Shown: positions 39,406 to 47,798, counted from the first letter of the stretch. The stretch: DNA of 64,000 nt from an uncultured Flavobacteriales bacterium (GCA_937899835.1 CALCCE010000304.1:21284-85283); one strand, 5' to 3'. Notes: generated by a model from the letters alone, not told the origin. Translations and numbers: made by a program.

Positions 39406-39616
39406 GATACAAGCCTTCTTCGAAAAGCAGGCCTTTGGCGTTTGCGGCTGGCTAGGTGATAAACTTGGCATCAAGACTTCGCGCATACGCCTTTATTTTA
39501 TCTACTTATCGTTCATTACACTTGGCTCGCCCCTGATCCTTTATCTGATACTCGCTTTTTTGCTGGAACACAAAGATCTTTTCAAGCGGAAACGCAAAAC
39601 CTTCTGGGAGCTATAA
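39395..39616 (+). CDS. Small PspC-domain membrane protein
   Basis: 73 residues with the PspC fold: an amphipathic start (IQAFFEKQAFGVCGWLGDKLGI), TSRIRLYFIYL and one or two hydrophobic stretches (FITLGSPLILYLILAFLL) before a basic tail. PspC-domain proteins sit in the inner membrane and in other bacteria belong to phage-shock envelope-stress systems; here no other psp gene is present, so the function stays open. It overlaps DUF2851 and precedes the potassium channel by 9 bases. Confidence 0.75.
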   Translation: MIDRIQAFFEKQAFGVCGWLGDKLGIKTSRIRLYFIYLSFITLGSPLILYLILAFLLEHKDLFKRKRKTFWEL

Positions 39617-39625
39617 CCGGCCTAC

Positions 39626-40654
39626 GTGTTATTTAATCTCAAATACTTTAAGGAAATCTACATTGCCTTAGGCTTGTTGCTAGGGGTAATCTTGATGGGG
39701 TCTATCGGCTTTGTGCTGGTAGAAGACTATACCTTCGATCAGGCCTTTTACATGACCGTAATTACCGTTTCTACGGTGGGGTTTGGAGAGGTTTTTGGCG
39801 AAATGTCTTCCCTTGGGCGGGTTTTCACCTGCTTTATGATAATTGTCAGTTTTGGTATTTTCGCCTATGCCGCTACTTCGATAACGCGCTATCTGGTTAC
39901 CGGACAGTACCGCTACTATTTCAGAGACTATAAAGTGAATCAGGAAATCAAAAAATTGCAAAACCACGTCATCGTATGTGGTTATGGGAGGAACGGAAAA
40001 CAAGCGATCAAAACCCTGGAAGCCCACGGTATGCCATTTATCGTGATGGAAGACCGAGAGGAGATCATTGAAGAGCTACGCAGAGAATCTTCCAAAATTC
40101 CATACATCATGGGGGATGCAACGCTGGAAGAAAACGTAGTTCTGGCAGGGGTGATGCGGGCCAAGGCCATCATTACTACCCTTCCCAAAGACAGTGATAA
40201 CCTATTTGTAGTGCTCACGGCGCGTGAGTTGAACAAAAAGATCACCATCATTAGTCGGGCATCACAAGACAATTCGGACAAAAAGTTGAGAATTGCCGGA
40301 GCCAACAATGTCATTATGCCCGATAAAGTGGGTGGAGCTCAAATGGCTTCTTTGGTGGTTACACCAGATGTAGTAGAGTTTATCGATCACCTGTTTGTGC
40401 AAGGTCCTGGAAAAATCAACCTGGAAGAGATCACATTTCGCAACATTCCTTCAGAAATGCAGTACAAGACCTTTCGGGAGCTGGAATCCAAGTACCGGAC
40501 TGGGGCCAGTTTGGTAGGGTGTAAGTTGCCGAATGGAGAAATCATCGTCAACCCAACAAAAGACCTCGAACTGGTACCCGACTCAAAGCTATTTGTATTG
40601 GGTACAACGGAACAAATCCAACGCCTGAACCAAATTCTGTTAGGTCTGAACTAA
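39626..40654 (+). CDS. Two-helix potassium channel with RCK (TrkA-N) domain
   Basis: A 342-residue K+ channel of the MthK/GsuK type. The first membrane helix (~9-30) and second helix (~65-90) flank a pore helix and a selectivity filter TVGFGEV in place of the classic TVGYGD. The cytoplasmic part has an RCK-N domain (HVIVCGYGRNGKQ, an NAD-type Rossmann loop) and an RCK-C domain to the end. The start is GTG at 39626; no ATG fits the first helix. Its stop overlaps the next start by one base (TAATG). Confidence 0.9.
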   Translation: MLFNLKYFKEIYIALGLLLGVILMGSIGFVLVEDYTFDQAFYMTVITVSTVGFGEVFGEMSSLGRVFTCFMIIVSFGIFAYAATSITRYLVTGQYRYYFRDYKVNQEIKKLQNHVIVCGYGRNGKQAIKTLEAHGMPFIVMEDREEIIEELRRESSKIPYIMGDATLEENVVLAGVMRAKAIITTLPKDSDNLFVVLTARELNKKITIISRASQDNSDKKLRIAGANNVIMPDKVGGAQMASLVVTPDVVEFIDHLFVQGPGKINLEEITFRNIPSEMQYKTFRELESKYRTGASLVGCKLPNGEIIVNPTKDLELVPDSKLFVLGTTEQIQRLNQILLGLN

Positions 40655-41589
40655 TGGCAAACGAAGCATCCACCACCAAAATATTGATTACCGGAGCCAA
40701 TGGAATGCTGGGCCAAAAATTGGTCTATGCGGGGCTTCAAGATCCCAATCTCGATATCATAGCTACCGGGAGATGTCCCAACCGATTGGTGCAAACTCAA
40801 GGGTATACTTACCTGGAAATGAGCATTACCGATAGTGAGCGAGTACATGCGGTTTTTCAAGAGCATCGCCCGGATGTGGTGATCAACTGTGCCGCAATCA
40901 CTCAGGTTGATTACGCGGAAGAAAATCCGTCAGAGTGCTGGCGGGTGAACGTAGATGCTGTAAAAATCCTTCTGAAAGCCACTGCAGCAGTAAGTGGAAA
41001 GTTTATTCAGGTATCTACCGACTTTGTGTTTGATGGCACGCAAGAGCCTTACCGGGAAACCAGTGTGGTTAATCCCGTCAATTATTACGGTAAATCCAAG
41101 GCGGAGGCAGAAAAACTGGTTCGCAAATCGGGCTTAGCGTTTGGCATCGTTCGAACGATCTTAGTATACGGGGTAACCGACCACCTGAGTCGGTCCAACG
41201 CTGTGTTGTGGGCCATTCGTTCGCTTCGGGAAGGGAAGGCCATTCGAGTAGTGGAAGATCAGTTCCGAACCCCCACCTTAGTGGAAGATTTGGCCGCAGG
41301 AATCTTAGCAATTGTTCGGCGGAACAAAAAGGGTACTTTTCATATTGCTGGCAAAGACCGTATGAGCATTCATCAACTGGTTATAGCCGTGAGCGAAGCG
41401 TTTGGTTTAACCAACGATGCTGTAACACCAGTAGCCACCGCCAGTCTCAACGAACCCGCTCGCAGACCACCATGCACCAGCTTCGATTTGTCGAAGGCGA
41501 AAGAGCACCTCGACTTTGAGCCCCGTAGTTTTTCGGAAGGGCTACAATTGGTAGCCCAACAATTGGAAAAAATAACGGCTCAGCCTTAA
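40654..41589 (+). CDS. RmlD-like NAD(P)-dependent reductase (extended SDR)
   Basis: 311 residues of the extended short-chain dehydrogenase type closest to dTDP-4-dehydrorhamnose reductase (RfbD/RmlD). It has the cofactor motif ITGANGMLGQ, CAAITQVDYAEENP, the STDFVFDG strand and the catalytic YGKSK. No other rhamnose-synthesis gene is nearby, so a different sugar or lipid substrate is possible. It shares one base with the channel gene stop. Confidence 0.82.
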   Translation: MANEASTTKILITGANGMLGQKLVYAGLQDPNLDIIATGRCPNRLVQTQGYTYLEMSITDSERVHAVFQEHRPDVVINCAAITQVDYAEENPSECWRVNVDAVKILLKATAAVSGKFIQVSTDFVFDGTQEPYRETSVVNPVNYYGKSKAEAEKLVRKSGLAFGIVRTILVYGVTDHLSRSNAVLWAIRSLREGKAIRVVEDQFRTPTLVEDLAAGILAIVRRNKKGTFHIAGKDRMSIHQLVIAVSEAFGLTNDAVTPVATASLNEPARRPPCTSFDLSKAKEHLDFEPRSFSEGLQLVAQQLEKITAQP

Positions 41590-41638
41590 GCCTTAGCTAA
41601 TTTTTCTATCTTGGTTGCCTCTACCAAGGCATTTCCTG

Positions 41639-43210
41639 ATGAATAGATTTGTTGTAGCCATTTTACTTGGCCTGTTACCTGTTTTTTCTTTTGCTCAAGA
41701 TGCCGCTGACAGCCTTGCACAAGTAAATGAACCGGTCAAAGAAGCGACCATTGACGATAAGATCAATGCCATCTTTCAGCCGGTAACCGATGCTGTAAAT
41801 ACTGTCATTTTCTTCAATGCCTTTAAGTACAATGGCTCCGGAGTGCCCTTCGTATTGGTGTGGCTGATCGTAGGAGCACTGTTTTTCACTGTTTTCATGC
41901 GTTTCGTCAATGTCATGGCTTTCAAGCACGCCATTGATGTAGTTCGAGGCAAATTCGATAATCCGAATGACGAAGGTGAGGTATCCCACTTCCAAGCACT
42001 TACGGCGGCCCTATCCGGCACGGTAGGAGTAGGAAATATAGCAGGTGTTGCGGTAGCCGTTTCATTGGGTGGTCCCGGAGCTACATTTTGGATGATTCTG
42101 GCCGGTTTATTTGGTATGTCCTCCAAGTTTGTGGAATGTACGCTCGGACTGAAATATCGGAAAACCAATCCTGATGGTTCCGTCTCTGGTGGCCCGATGT
42201 ACTATTTAAGTCGCGGGCTGGCGCAAATGAACATGGGCGGCCTGGGAAAAGTACTTGGAGCATTGTTCGCAGTGGCCTGTATTGGTGGGTCTTTTGGTGG
42301 AGGCAACATGGTTCAAATCAATTCTGCTACTTCACAGTTAGTGAGCGTAATGGGCGGAGAAGGTAGCTTTTTGGATGGCCGTGGATGGATTTTCGGAATC
42401 CTGATGGCTGTAATTGTTGGCTTCATCATCATTGGCGGAATCAAAAGCATTGTAAAAGTAACCGACAAAGTAGTCCCCTTTATGGTAGGCATCTATATTT
42501 TAGGTGCTCTTGTGGTCATTTTTGGAAATATTACTGAAGTACCTGGTGCCTTCGCAGCTATTTTTAAAGGAGCCTTTGCTCCAGAAGCCATGTACGGTGG
42601 CTTAGTGGGAGTATTGATTTTGGGATTCAAACGGGCAGCATTCTCCAACGAAGCCGGAATTGGATCGGCTTCTATTGCACACTCGGCCGCTAAAACCGAT
42701 GAGCCGATAAGTGAGGGAGTAGTGGCCTTGCTGGAGCCTTTCATTGATACTGTCGTTATTTGTACCATGACCGCTTTGGTGATCATTATCAGTGGATATG
42801 GAGATTATTCACCCGAACAAGCGGTTGGAGGAGATTTGGAGCCCATTCTGTTGACCTCCTCTTCTTTTGCCAAAACCATGTCTTGGTTCCCGGTCATTCT
42901 TTCGGTATCGGTCATTCTTTTTGCTCTTTCCACCATGGTATCCTGGTCTTATTACGGCCTGAAAGCATGGACCTATTTGTTTGGAGAAAGCAAAGGCGCA
43001 GACATCGCCTATAAAGTCATTTTCTGTGTGTTCATCGTCATTGGTTCCGCCATTTCTGCCAAATCGGTGTTCGATTTCGGCGATGCCATGATTTTTGCCA
43101 TGGCCTTTCCCAATGTGCTTGGGTTGTACTTCCTCGCCCCTGAAGTACGCAAAGACCTTAAAAGTTATTTCGACCGGATCAAATCCGGCGAGATCCGTCG
43201 GTACAAATAA
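41639..43210 (+). CDS. AGCS family sodium:alanine/glycine symporter
   Basis: A 523-residue inner-membrane transporter with ~10-11 helices. AGCS family marks are [50 protein letters not shown] and [17 protein letters not shown]. It also has an N-terminal signal-like helix ([20 protein letters not shown]) and a short acidic stretch before the first pore helix, as in Bacteroidota members. The start at 41639 gives this helix; an upstream start at 41615 would add eight residues. The family takes up alanine or glycine with sodium. Confidence 0.93.
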   Translation: MNRFVVAILLGLLPVFSFAQDAADSLAQVNEPVKEATIDDKINAIFQPVTDAVNTVIFFNAFKYNGSGVPFVLVWLIVGALFFTVFMRFVNVMAFKHAIDVVRGKFDNPNDEGEVSHFQALTAALSGTVGVGNIAGVAVAVSLGGPGATFWMILAGLFGMSSKFVECTLGLKYRKTNPDGSVSGGPMYYLSRGLAQMNMGGLGKVLGALFAVACIGGSFGGGNMVQINSATSQLVSVMGGEGSFLDGRGWIFGILMAVIVGFIIIGGIKSIVKVTDKVVPFMVGIYILGALVVIFGNITEVPGAFAAIFKGAFAPEAMYGGLVGVLILGFKRAAFSNEAGIGSASIAHSAAKTDEPISEGVVALLEPFIDTVVICTMTALVIIISGYGDYSPEQAVGGDLEPILLTSSSFAKTMSWFPVILSVSVILFALSTMVSWSYYGLKAWTYLFGESKGADIAYKVIFCVFIVIGSAISAKSVFDFGDAMIFAMAFPNVLGLYFLAPEVRKDLKSYFDRIKSGEIRRYK

Positions 43211-43275
43211 GTACCGGAAATCAGATTGTCCCCCCAACCTACAATTGCAGCCCGATTGTTCGGCTGTGCAGTGCT

Positions 43276-44214
43276 ATGCGTTGGAAAAAGGGCATCAAGT
43301 TATGGCTCTCCTTTTCTCAAGGAGAGCGAAACGGCATCATCGTGCTGTTGGGCATTCTATTGGTGCAACTTTTTGTACTCAACCACTTGCACTGGTTTTT
43401 ACCTGAGCCCGAAACGGATTTTTCGGCGTTTCATGCTGCTGTTGCTCAAATGAAAGCAGCTGAAAAAGCCGAGGTAGCGAAGGAGAAGCCTACACCAACG
43501 AAGCCAGCAATGGCGAAACCCGAAGCCTCAATTCCGGTAGCTTATTTCAAATTCAATCCTAATCACTTGAATGAGGAGGGTTGGCAAAAGCTTGGGTTGA
43601 AAAACTGGCAATCCAAAATGATCTTGAAATACCGGGCGAAAGGCGGAAAATTCAGAATCAAAAGCGATCTCCAGAAAATGTATAGCATTGACGAAGCACT
43701 CTATCAACAGTTAGAACCGTGGATTGAATTGCCCGATAGCCTGCCGAAAACCAACTATGCCAACCGTTTCAATACTCCAGTCGATACCAATAAAAAAATC
43801 CCCGCTCATCCTAAGGTGTTGGTAGCCGTAAATACCGCCGATACTGCTCAGTGGAAATCCCTGCGCGGAATTGGACCCGTATTGTCCAAAAGAATTATCA
43901 AATACCGCGATCGACTGGGTGGTTTTCGAAGTGAAGCCCAATTGCGGGAAGTTTGGGGCTTACGCCCTGAGGTAGTAGATCGCATTGCTCCTCAGTTGGC
44001 TTGGGATACAACTTTTATCCAACAGCTCAATATCAATACTTTACCGGCGGATAGCCTTTGGAAGCACCCTTATATCTCTTATAATCTGGCACGGGTAATT
44101 GTGGCTTATCGAGAGCAACACGGACCTTACAAAAGGGTCATGGATGTGCGCCAAACTGATTTGGTCGACCATGAATTATATCGTAAAATTGCTCCCTACT
44201 TGAAAGTCAATTAA
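43276..44214 (+). CDS. Membrane-anchored helix-hairpin-helix (ComEA-like) protein
   Basis: 312 residues: a single membrane helix near the N-terminus (GIIVLLGILLVQLFVL, ~20-35), a Lys/Ala/Pro-rich linker, then several ComEA-type helix-hairpin-helix units. Examples are KLGLKNWQSKMILKYRAKGGKF, SLRGIGPVLSKRIIKYRDRLGGF and the NINTLPADSLW to VIVAYREQHGPYKR unit. Such domains bind DNA in natural transformation proteins, but in Bacteroidota multi-HhH proteins of this length have no proven role. Ends 1 base before the apt start codon. Confidence 0.8.
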   Translation: MRWKKGIKLWLSFSQGERNGIIVLLGILLVQLFVLNHLHWFLPEPETDFSAFHAAVAQMKAAEKAEVAKEKPTPTKPAMAKPEASIPVAYFKFNPNHLNEEGWQKLGLKNWQSKMILKYRAKGGKFRIKSDLQKMYSIDEALYQQLEPWIELPDSLPKTNYANRFNTPVDTNKKIPAHPKVLVAVNTADTAQWKSLRGIGPVLSKRIIKYRDRLGGFRSEAQLREVWGLRPEVVDRIAPQLAWDTTFIQQLNINTLPADSLWKHPYISYNLARVIVAYREQHGPYKRVMDVRQTDLVDHELYRKIAPYLKVN

Positions 44215-44215
44215 G

Positions 44216-44743
44216 TTGCTAGAACAACGCATTCGTCAGGCCATTCGAGAAGTACCCGACTTCCCCAAACCTGGAATCAATTTCAAAGACATTACCCCCA
44301 TTCTAAGCGATCACGTGCTCTGTCGCGATATCGTGGCTGAATTGTGCCAATCTTTTCAAAACGATAACATTGATGCTATCGTTGGAGTAGAAAGCAGAGG
44401 CTTTCTTTTTGGCATGATGGCCGCACAAGAATTGAAAGTGCCTTTTGTGCCCGTTCGTAAAAAGGGAAAGCTTCCGTTTCAAACCATTTCCTACGCCTAT
44501 GCCTTGGAGTACGGAACTGCCGAAATGGAAATGCATGTGGATGCCTTAAAGCCCGGCAACAACGTAATGATTCACGACGACCTTTTAGCTACTGGTGGCA
44601 CAGCTGCCGCTGCGGCCGAATTGGTTCAGCAACAGGGAGCCACCGTTGGAGGCTTTTCTTTCGTGATTGAATTGGCTTTTTTAGAGGGTGCAGCTCGTCT
44701 ACAGCAGTACTGTAAGCGTGTTGTTCCACTCGTAAGTTATTGA
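44216..44743 (+). CDS. apt: Adenine phosphoribosyltransferase
   Basis: Salvage of adenine to AMP using PRPP; 175 residues. Family segments are PDFPKPGINFKDITPIL near the N-terminus, GVESRGFLFG, VPVRKKGKLP and the PRPP loop VMIHDDLLATGGTAAAA. The start is TTG at 44216; it gives the normal family N-terminus, no ATG is available nearby, and it follows the previous stop by one base, consistent with coupled translation. Confidence 0.93.
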   Translation: MLEQRIRQAIREVPDFPKPGINFKDITPILSDHVLCRDIVAELCQSFQNDNIDAIVGVESRGFLFGMMAAQELKVPFVPVRKKGKLPFQTISYAYALEYGTAEMEMHVDALKPGNNVMIHDDLLATGGTAAAAAELVQQQGATVGGFSFVIELAFLEGAARLQQYCKRVVPLVSY

Positions 44744-44773
44744 AACGATCAAGCCTAAAAATACTAAGCGGAC

Positions 44774-45913
44774 ATGGATTTTAACCAAAGTGAGAATGTG
44801 GAGATGATCCGTCAAATGGTGGCTGACTTCTGCGAAAAAGAAATCAGACCTCATTTTATGGAATGGGATGAAAGTCAACACTTCCCCATCGAAACGATGA
44901 AGAAAATGGGGGAGCTGGGCCTTTTAGGCGTGTTGGTTCCCACCGAGTATAAAGGTGCAGGATTTGGGTACTTTGAGTACGTGGCCGTAGTATCTGAAAT
45001 TGCTCGGGTATGTGGGTCCATTGGACTTTCGGTAGCAGCCCACAACTCCTTGTGTACCGGACACATCATGCAATTCGGAACCGAAGAACAAAAAGCCAAA
45101 TGGCTTCCCAAGCTCGCGACTGGTGAGTGGATCGGAGCCTGGGGATTGACTGAAACCGGAACAGGTTCAGACGCTGGAGGTATGAATACCACCGCAGTGC
45201 GTGATGGAGACGAATGGGTCATCAACGGTTCTAAAAACTGGATTACTCATGGTATCTCCGGCGATATCGCTGTGGTGATTGTGCGCACCGGTGAAAAAGG
45301 TGATTCTCACGGGATGACCGCTTTTGCCATTGAGAAAGGCACACCTGGTTTCTCAGGTGGAAAAAAAGAAAACAAACTGGGCATGCGTGCTTCCGAAACC
45401 GCCGGATTGTTTTTCGACAATTGCCGTATTCCCCACGCCAACATGTTAGGCCAGGTAGGAGAAGGGTTCATTCAAGCCATGAAAATTCTTGATGGTGGCC
45501 GCATTTCTATTGCGGCACTGGCTATCGGTATCGCCAAAGGCGCTTTGGATGCATCTGTGAAATACTCCAAAGAGCGAGAGCAATTTGGAAGACCCATTTC
45601 CAAGTTTCAAGCGATTGGGTTCAAGTTGGCTGATATGGCTACTGAAATTGAAGCCGCTGAATTGCTGACCTTACAAGCTGCTGACCTCAAGAACCGAGGG
45701 GAAAAAGTGACCAAACAATCGGCGATTGCCAAATACTATGCCTCCGAGGTATCGGTGCGTGCCGCAACCGAGGCGGTTCAGATTTTTGGAGGATACGGCT
45801 ACACCAAAGACTATCCAGCCGAGAAATTCTATCGCGATTCCAAGTTGTGTACGATTGGAGAAGGCACTTCTGAAATCCAGAAATTGGTGATCGCACGAGA
45901 GATTTTGAAATAA
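44774..45913 (+). CDS. Acyl-CoA dehydrogenase
   Basis: An FAD enzyme of 379 residues that makes the first double bond in fatty-acid or branched-chain acyl-CoA breakdown. FAD-binding segments include WGLTETGTGSDAGGM and NGSKNWITHG. The C-terminal helical domain has REQFGRPISKFQAIGFKLADM. The catalytic base is Glu363 in IGEGTSEIQ, at the position used by short-chain/butyryl-CoA dehydrogenases. Chain-length preference cannot be settled from sequence. Confidence 0.92.
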   Translation: MDFNQSENVEMIRQMVADFCEKEIRPHFMEWDESQHFPIETMKKMGELGLLGVLVPTEYKGAGFGYFEYVAVVSEIARVCGSIGLSVAAHNSLCTGHIMQFGTEEQKAKWLPKLATGEWIGAWGLTETGTGSDAGGMNTTAVRDGDEWVINGSKNWITHGISGDIAVVIVRTGEKGDSHGMTAFAIEKGTPGFSGGKKENKLGMRASETAGLFFDNCRIPHANMLGQVGEGFIQAMKILDGGRISIAALAIGIAKGALDASVKYSKEREQFGRPISKFQAIGFKLADMATEIEAAELLTLQAADLKNRGEKVTKQSAIAKYYASEVSVRAATEAVQIFGGYGYTKDYPAEKFYRDSKLCTIGEGTSEIQKLVIAREILK

Positions 45914-45914
45914 C

Positions 45915-45945
45915 TTGGAGCAATGCAGATTGTTTGTTAAATTTG
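45915..45945 (+). promoter_or_regulatory. Promoter of the rpsU operon
   Basis: TTGG at 45915-45918 and TAAATTTG at 45938-45945 with a 19-base spacer. GGAGC (45917-45921) and GCTCC (45947-45951) are also inverted repeats followed by ATTTTT, so the acyl-CoA dehydrogenase terminator, if it is one, overlaps this promoter. Confidence 0.6.
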
Positions 45946-45976
45946 CGCTCCATTTTTAAGCTAAAGCAAAACGATT

Positions 45977-46168
45977 ATGTTAATCATTCCTGTAAAAGAA
46001 GGCGAATCAATCGAAAGAGCACTCAAAAAGTACAAGAAGAAATTTGAGCGCACTGGTGTGGTTCGCGAGTTGCGGGATCGTCAGAAGTTTACCAAGCCCT
46101 CTGTACAAGAGCGCGAGAAAAAACTAAAGGCCATCTACCGCGACAAGATCCGGAACGAGATGCTATAA
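45977..46168 (+). CDS. rpsU: 30S ribosomal protein bS21
   Basis: A 63-residue basic protein with the bS21 pattern IIPVKEGESIERALKKYKKK and RELRDRQKFTKPS. bS21 sits near the 3' end of 16S rRNA; in Bacteroidota it helps hide the anti-Shine-Dalgarno sequence. In Flavobacterium johnsoniae rpsU itself has a strong Shine-Dalgarno sequence and is thought to be autoregulated that way. Here the 30 bases before the ATG contain no AGGAGG-like sequence; the only strong one in the region is before hpf, two genes downstream. Confidence 0.95.
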   Translation: MLIIPVKEGESIERALKKYKKKFERTGVVRELRDRQKFTKPSVQEREKKLKAIYRDKIRNEML

Positions 46169-46169
46169 G

Positions 46170-46191
46170 TTACTCCGCTCTAAGCGAGTAA
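46170..46191 (+). terminator. Hairpin after rpsU
   Basis: TTACT/AGTAA plus CGCT/AGCG form a 9-bp stem with one bulged C and a CTA loop, 1 base after the rpsU stop. No T run follows, so an RNA-processing or stability role is as likely as termination. Confidence 0.4.
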
Positions 46192-46196
46192 TTCCT

Positions 46197-46278
46197 GGAA
46201 TAGGGAAAAATCCGTAATCTTCGAACACTTAATCGAAGAGGCTTCGTTACATTTACGATACGGTTTTTTCCCTATTTC
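46197..46278 (+). promoter_or_regulatory. Structured leader between rpsU and xerC
   Basis: The ends 46197-46214 and 46261-46278 are an 18-bp inverted repeat with 16 matches (core AATAGGG / CCCTATT plus A/T runs). Inside, TCTTCGA (46218-46224) can pair with TCGAAGA (46233-46239), or CGAAG (46234-46238) can pair with CTTCG (46242-46246); the two are mutually exclusive. The 3' arm ends 5 bases before the xerC ATG. A near-consensus -7 box (TACATTTA, 46248-46255) lies inside, so it might instead be promoter structure. Confidence 0.45.
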
Positions 46279-46283
46279 TGTTT

Positions 46284-47186
46284 ATGCATCTGGACACTTT
46301 CGCCCAATACCTGCAACACGAAAAGCGGTTTTCTCCCCATACACTCACCGCTTACCTCAAAGACCTTCAACAGTTTTGGGACTTCATCAATGAAGCCTAC
46401 GAATCGCCACAACTGGAAGAAGTTAATCATGGAATGATCCGCTCCTGGATTGTTCAGCTGATGGAGGCAGGCCGAAGTCCGGCTACGGTCAATCGAAAAA
46501 TCACTACTCTTAAGACCTATTATAAGTTTTTGTTGCGGCAGCAAGCGGTGACCGTCAATCCTATGCTCAAAATTCAAGGGCCTAAGAAGAACAAGCGCCT
46601 ACCGGTTTTCGTAGAGCAAGACAATATGAAAAAGTTGCTGGATGAGATCGAATTTCCCGATGACTTTGAAGGAGAACGAGACCGCTTGATACTGGAATTG
46701 TTTTATGCTACCGGAATGCGGCAAACCGAATTGATTCACCTAAAGCTTTCCGATATCGATTTACAGAATGCATCCGGGGGGAAGCACACTGGCCAGCTTA
46801 AAGTATTGGGCAAACGCAACAAGGAACGCATCATTCCTTTTGGTGAGAATTTGGCACACAAAATTGTCACTTACCAGAACATTCGCCGTCAGGCCGACCT
46901 GGAAAATGCCCCCTGGTTGTTCCTGACGGGAAAGGGAAAGAAACTCTCTCCAAGCCTTGTTTATCGGATTGTGAATCGTTACCTTAGTTTGGTTACGACA
47001 AGCGCAAAACGAAGCCCGCACATTTTGCGACACACCTTTGCAACACACATGTTGAATAACGGTGCTGATTTGAATTCCATTAAGGAATTATTGGGCCATG
47101 CTAACCTTAGCGCAACCCAAATTTATACGCATAACACGTTCGAAAAACTCAGAGCAATCTACGACAATGCCCATCCAAGGGCTTAA
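46284..47186 (+). CDS. xerC: XerC/XerD-type tyrosine recombinase
   Basis: A 300-residue site-specific recombinase. The N-terminal SAM-like core-binding domain includes FSPHTLTAYLKDLQQFWDF. The catalytic domain carries Arg in ATGMRQTELIHL, the H-x-x-R box in SPHILRHTFATH, His in LLGHANLSATQ and the nucleophile Tyr281 in IYTH. Length and the rpsU-xer-hpf order, which recurs in Bacteroidota, point to the chromosomal dimer-resolution enzyme rather than an integrase. Whether it is XerC or XerD cannot be decided without the second copy. Confidence 0.9.
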   Translation: MHLDTFAQYLQHEKRFSPHTLTAYLKDLQQFWDFINEAYESPQLEEVNHGMIRSWIVQLMEAGRSPATVNRKITTLKTYYKFLLRQQAVTVNPMLKIQGPKKNKRLPVFVEQDNMKKLLDEIEFPDDFEGERDRLILELFYATGMRQTELIHLKLSDIDLQNASGGKHTGQLKVLGKRNKERIIPFGENLAHKIVTYQNIRRQADLENAPWLFLTGKGKKLSPSLVYRIVNRYLSLVTTSAKRSPHILRHTFATHMLNNGADLNSIKELLGHANLSATQIYTHNTFEKLRAIYDNAHPRA

Positions 47187-47208
47187 TATTTATTCATGAC
47201 CAATCATC

Positions 47209-47215
47209 AGGAGGT
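47209..47215 (+). promoter_or_regulatory. Perfect Shine-Dalgarno sequence before hpf
   Basis: AGGAGGT is fully complementary to the 16S anti-Shine-Dalgarno core and sits 6 bases before the hpf ATG, an ideal spacing. I see no comparable site before the other genes in this window, as expected for Bacteroidota, where the anti-Shine-Dalgarno is sequestered. Confidence 0.8.
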
Positions 47216-47221
47216 AACAGC

Positions 47222-47518
47222 ATGAAAGTAACAGTTCATTCCATTCACTTCGATGCCGATAGGAAGCTCGTAAACTTCATTCAAAGAAAAATAGATAAGT
47301 TGGAGCAATTTCATGACGGCATACTGAGTGGGGAAGTCTACCTGAGGCTGGATAAGTCCCAAGACCGCGAAAACAAAATCACGGAAGTGCGGTTGTCTAT
47401 ACCAGGACGGGACCTGTTTGCCAAGAAGCAATGTAAATCCTTTGAAGAAGCAACCGACAATGTAGTGGAAGCCCTTCGAAGGCAAGTAAAGCGACACAAG
47501 GAAAAGGCCCGGGCCTGA
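47222..47518 (+). CDS. hpf: Ribosome hibernation-promoting factor (short HPF/RaiA type)
   Basis: A 98-residue protein of the HPF/YfiA family, which binds the decoding site of idle 30S subunits. Family features are VTVHSIHFDADRKLVNFIQRKIDKLEQF at the start, VYLRLDKS and a basic C-terminal helix (ALRRQVKRHKEKARA). It lacks the dimerising domain of long HPF. It lies 35 bases after xerC and is the only gene here with a strong Shine-Dalgarno, so its translation may respond to bS21 levels. Confidence 0.9.
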   Translation: MKVTVHSIHFDADRKLVNFIQRKIDKLEQFHDGILSGEVYLRLDKSQDRENKITEVRLSIPGRDLFAKKQCKSFEEATDNVVEALRRQVKRHKEKARA

Positions 47519-47611
47519 TTACTTGGACAAAGGGTTTTCTCCAACCACCACTTCCTCAACAGAATGCTTAAAAACAGCCGTTGAGTGAAATCGAAAAAAG
47601 ATTTAGAACCC

Positions 47612-47642
47612 TTTGGTTAATTCTTTTTGTTTAATAAATTTG
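47612..47642 (+). promoter_or_regulatory. Promoter of the tRNA-tuf operon
   Basis: TTTG (47612-47615), a 19-base spacer and TAAATTTG (47635-47642): the best match to the Bacteroidota consensus in this window, in keeping with a strongly expressed tRNA/EF-Tu transcript. Transcription would start near 47648-47650. Confidence 0.7.
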
Positions 47643-47672
47643 CAGACCTTTTTGCAGGGGTCTGCATTTTTT
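47641..47672 (+). terminator. Terminator overlapping the tRNA-tuf promoter
   Basis: TGCAGACC (47641-47648) pairs with GGTCTGCA (47659-47666), an 8-bp perfect stem followed by six Ts. Its left arm starts in the last bases of the -7 box, so transcripts arriving from hpf can fold it while those starting at the promoter lose most of the left arm. It therefore probably ends the rpsU-xerC-hpf transcript. Confidence 0.7.
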
Positions 47673-47707
47673 GTTTGGAGAAGAGTGGTCAGACCCGGTA
47701 AAAACCG

Positions 47708-47780
47708 CCGGTGTAGCTCAGTTGGTAGAGCAGCTGATTTGTAATCAGCCGGTCGGGGGTTCGAGTCCCTTCACCGGCTC
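47708..47780 (+). tRNA. tRNA-Thr (TGT)
   Basis: Acceptor arms GCCGGTG / CACCGGC, D-stem GCTC/GAGC, anticodon stem GCTGA/TCAGC with loop TTTGTAA giving anticodon TGT, and a T-loop TTCGAGT. The T-stem has two G-T wobbles. CCA is not encoded. It is the first gene of the tRNA-tuf transcript. Confidence 0.93.
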
Positions 47781-47798
47781 CGTTCTTTTAAAATATTG

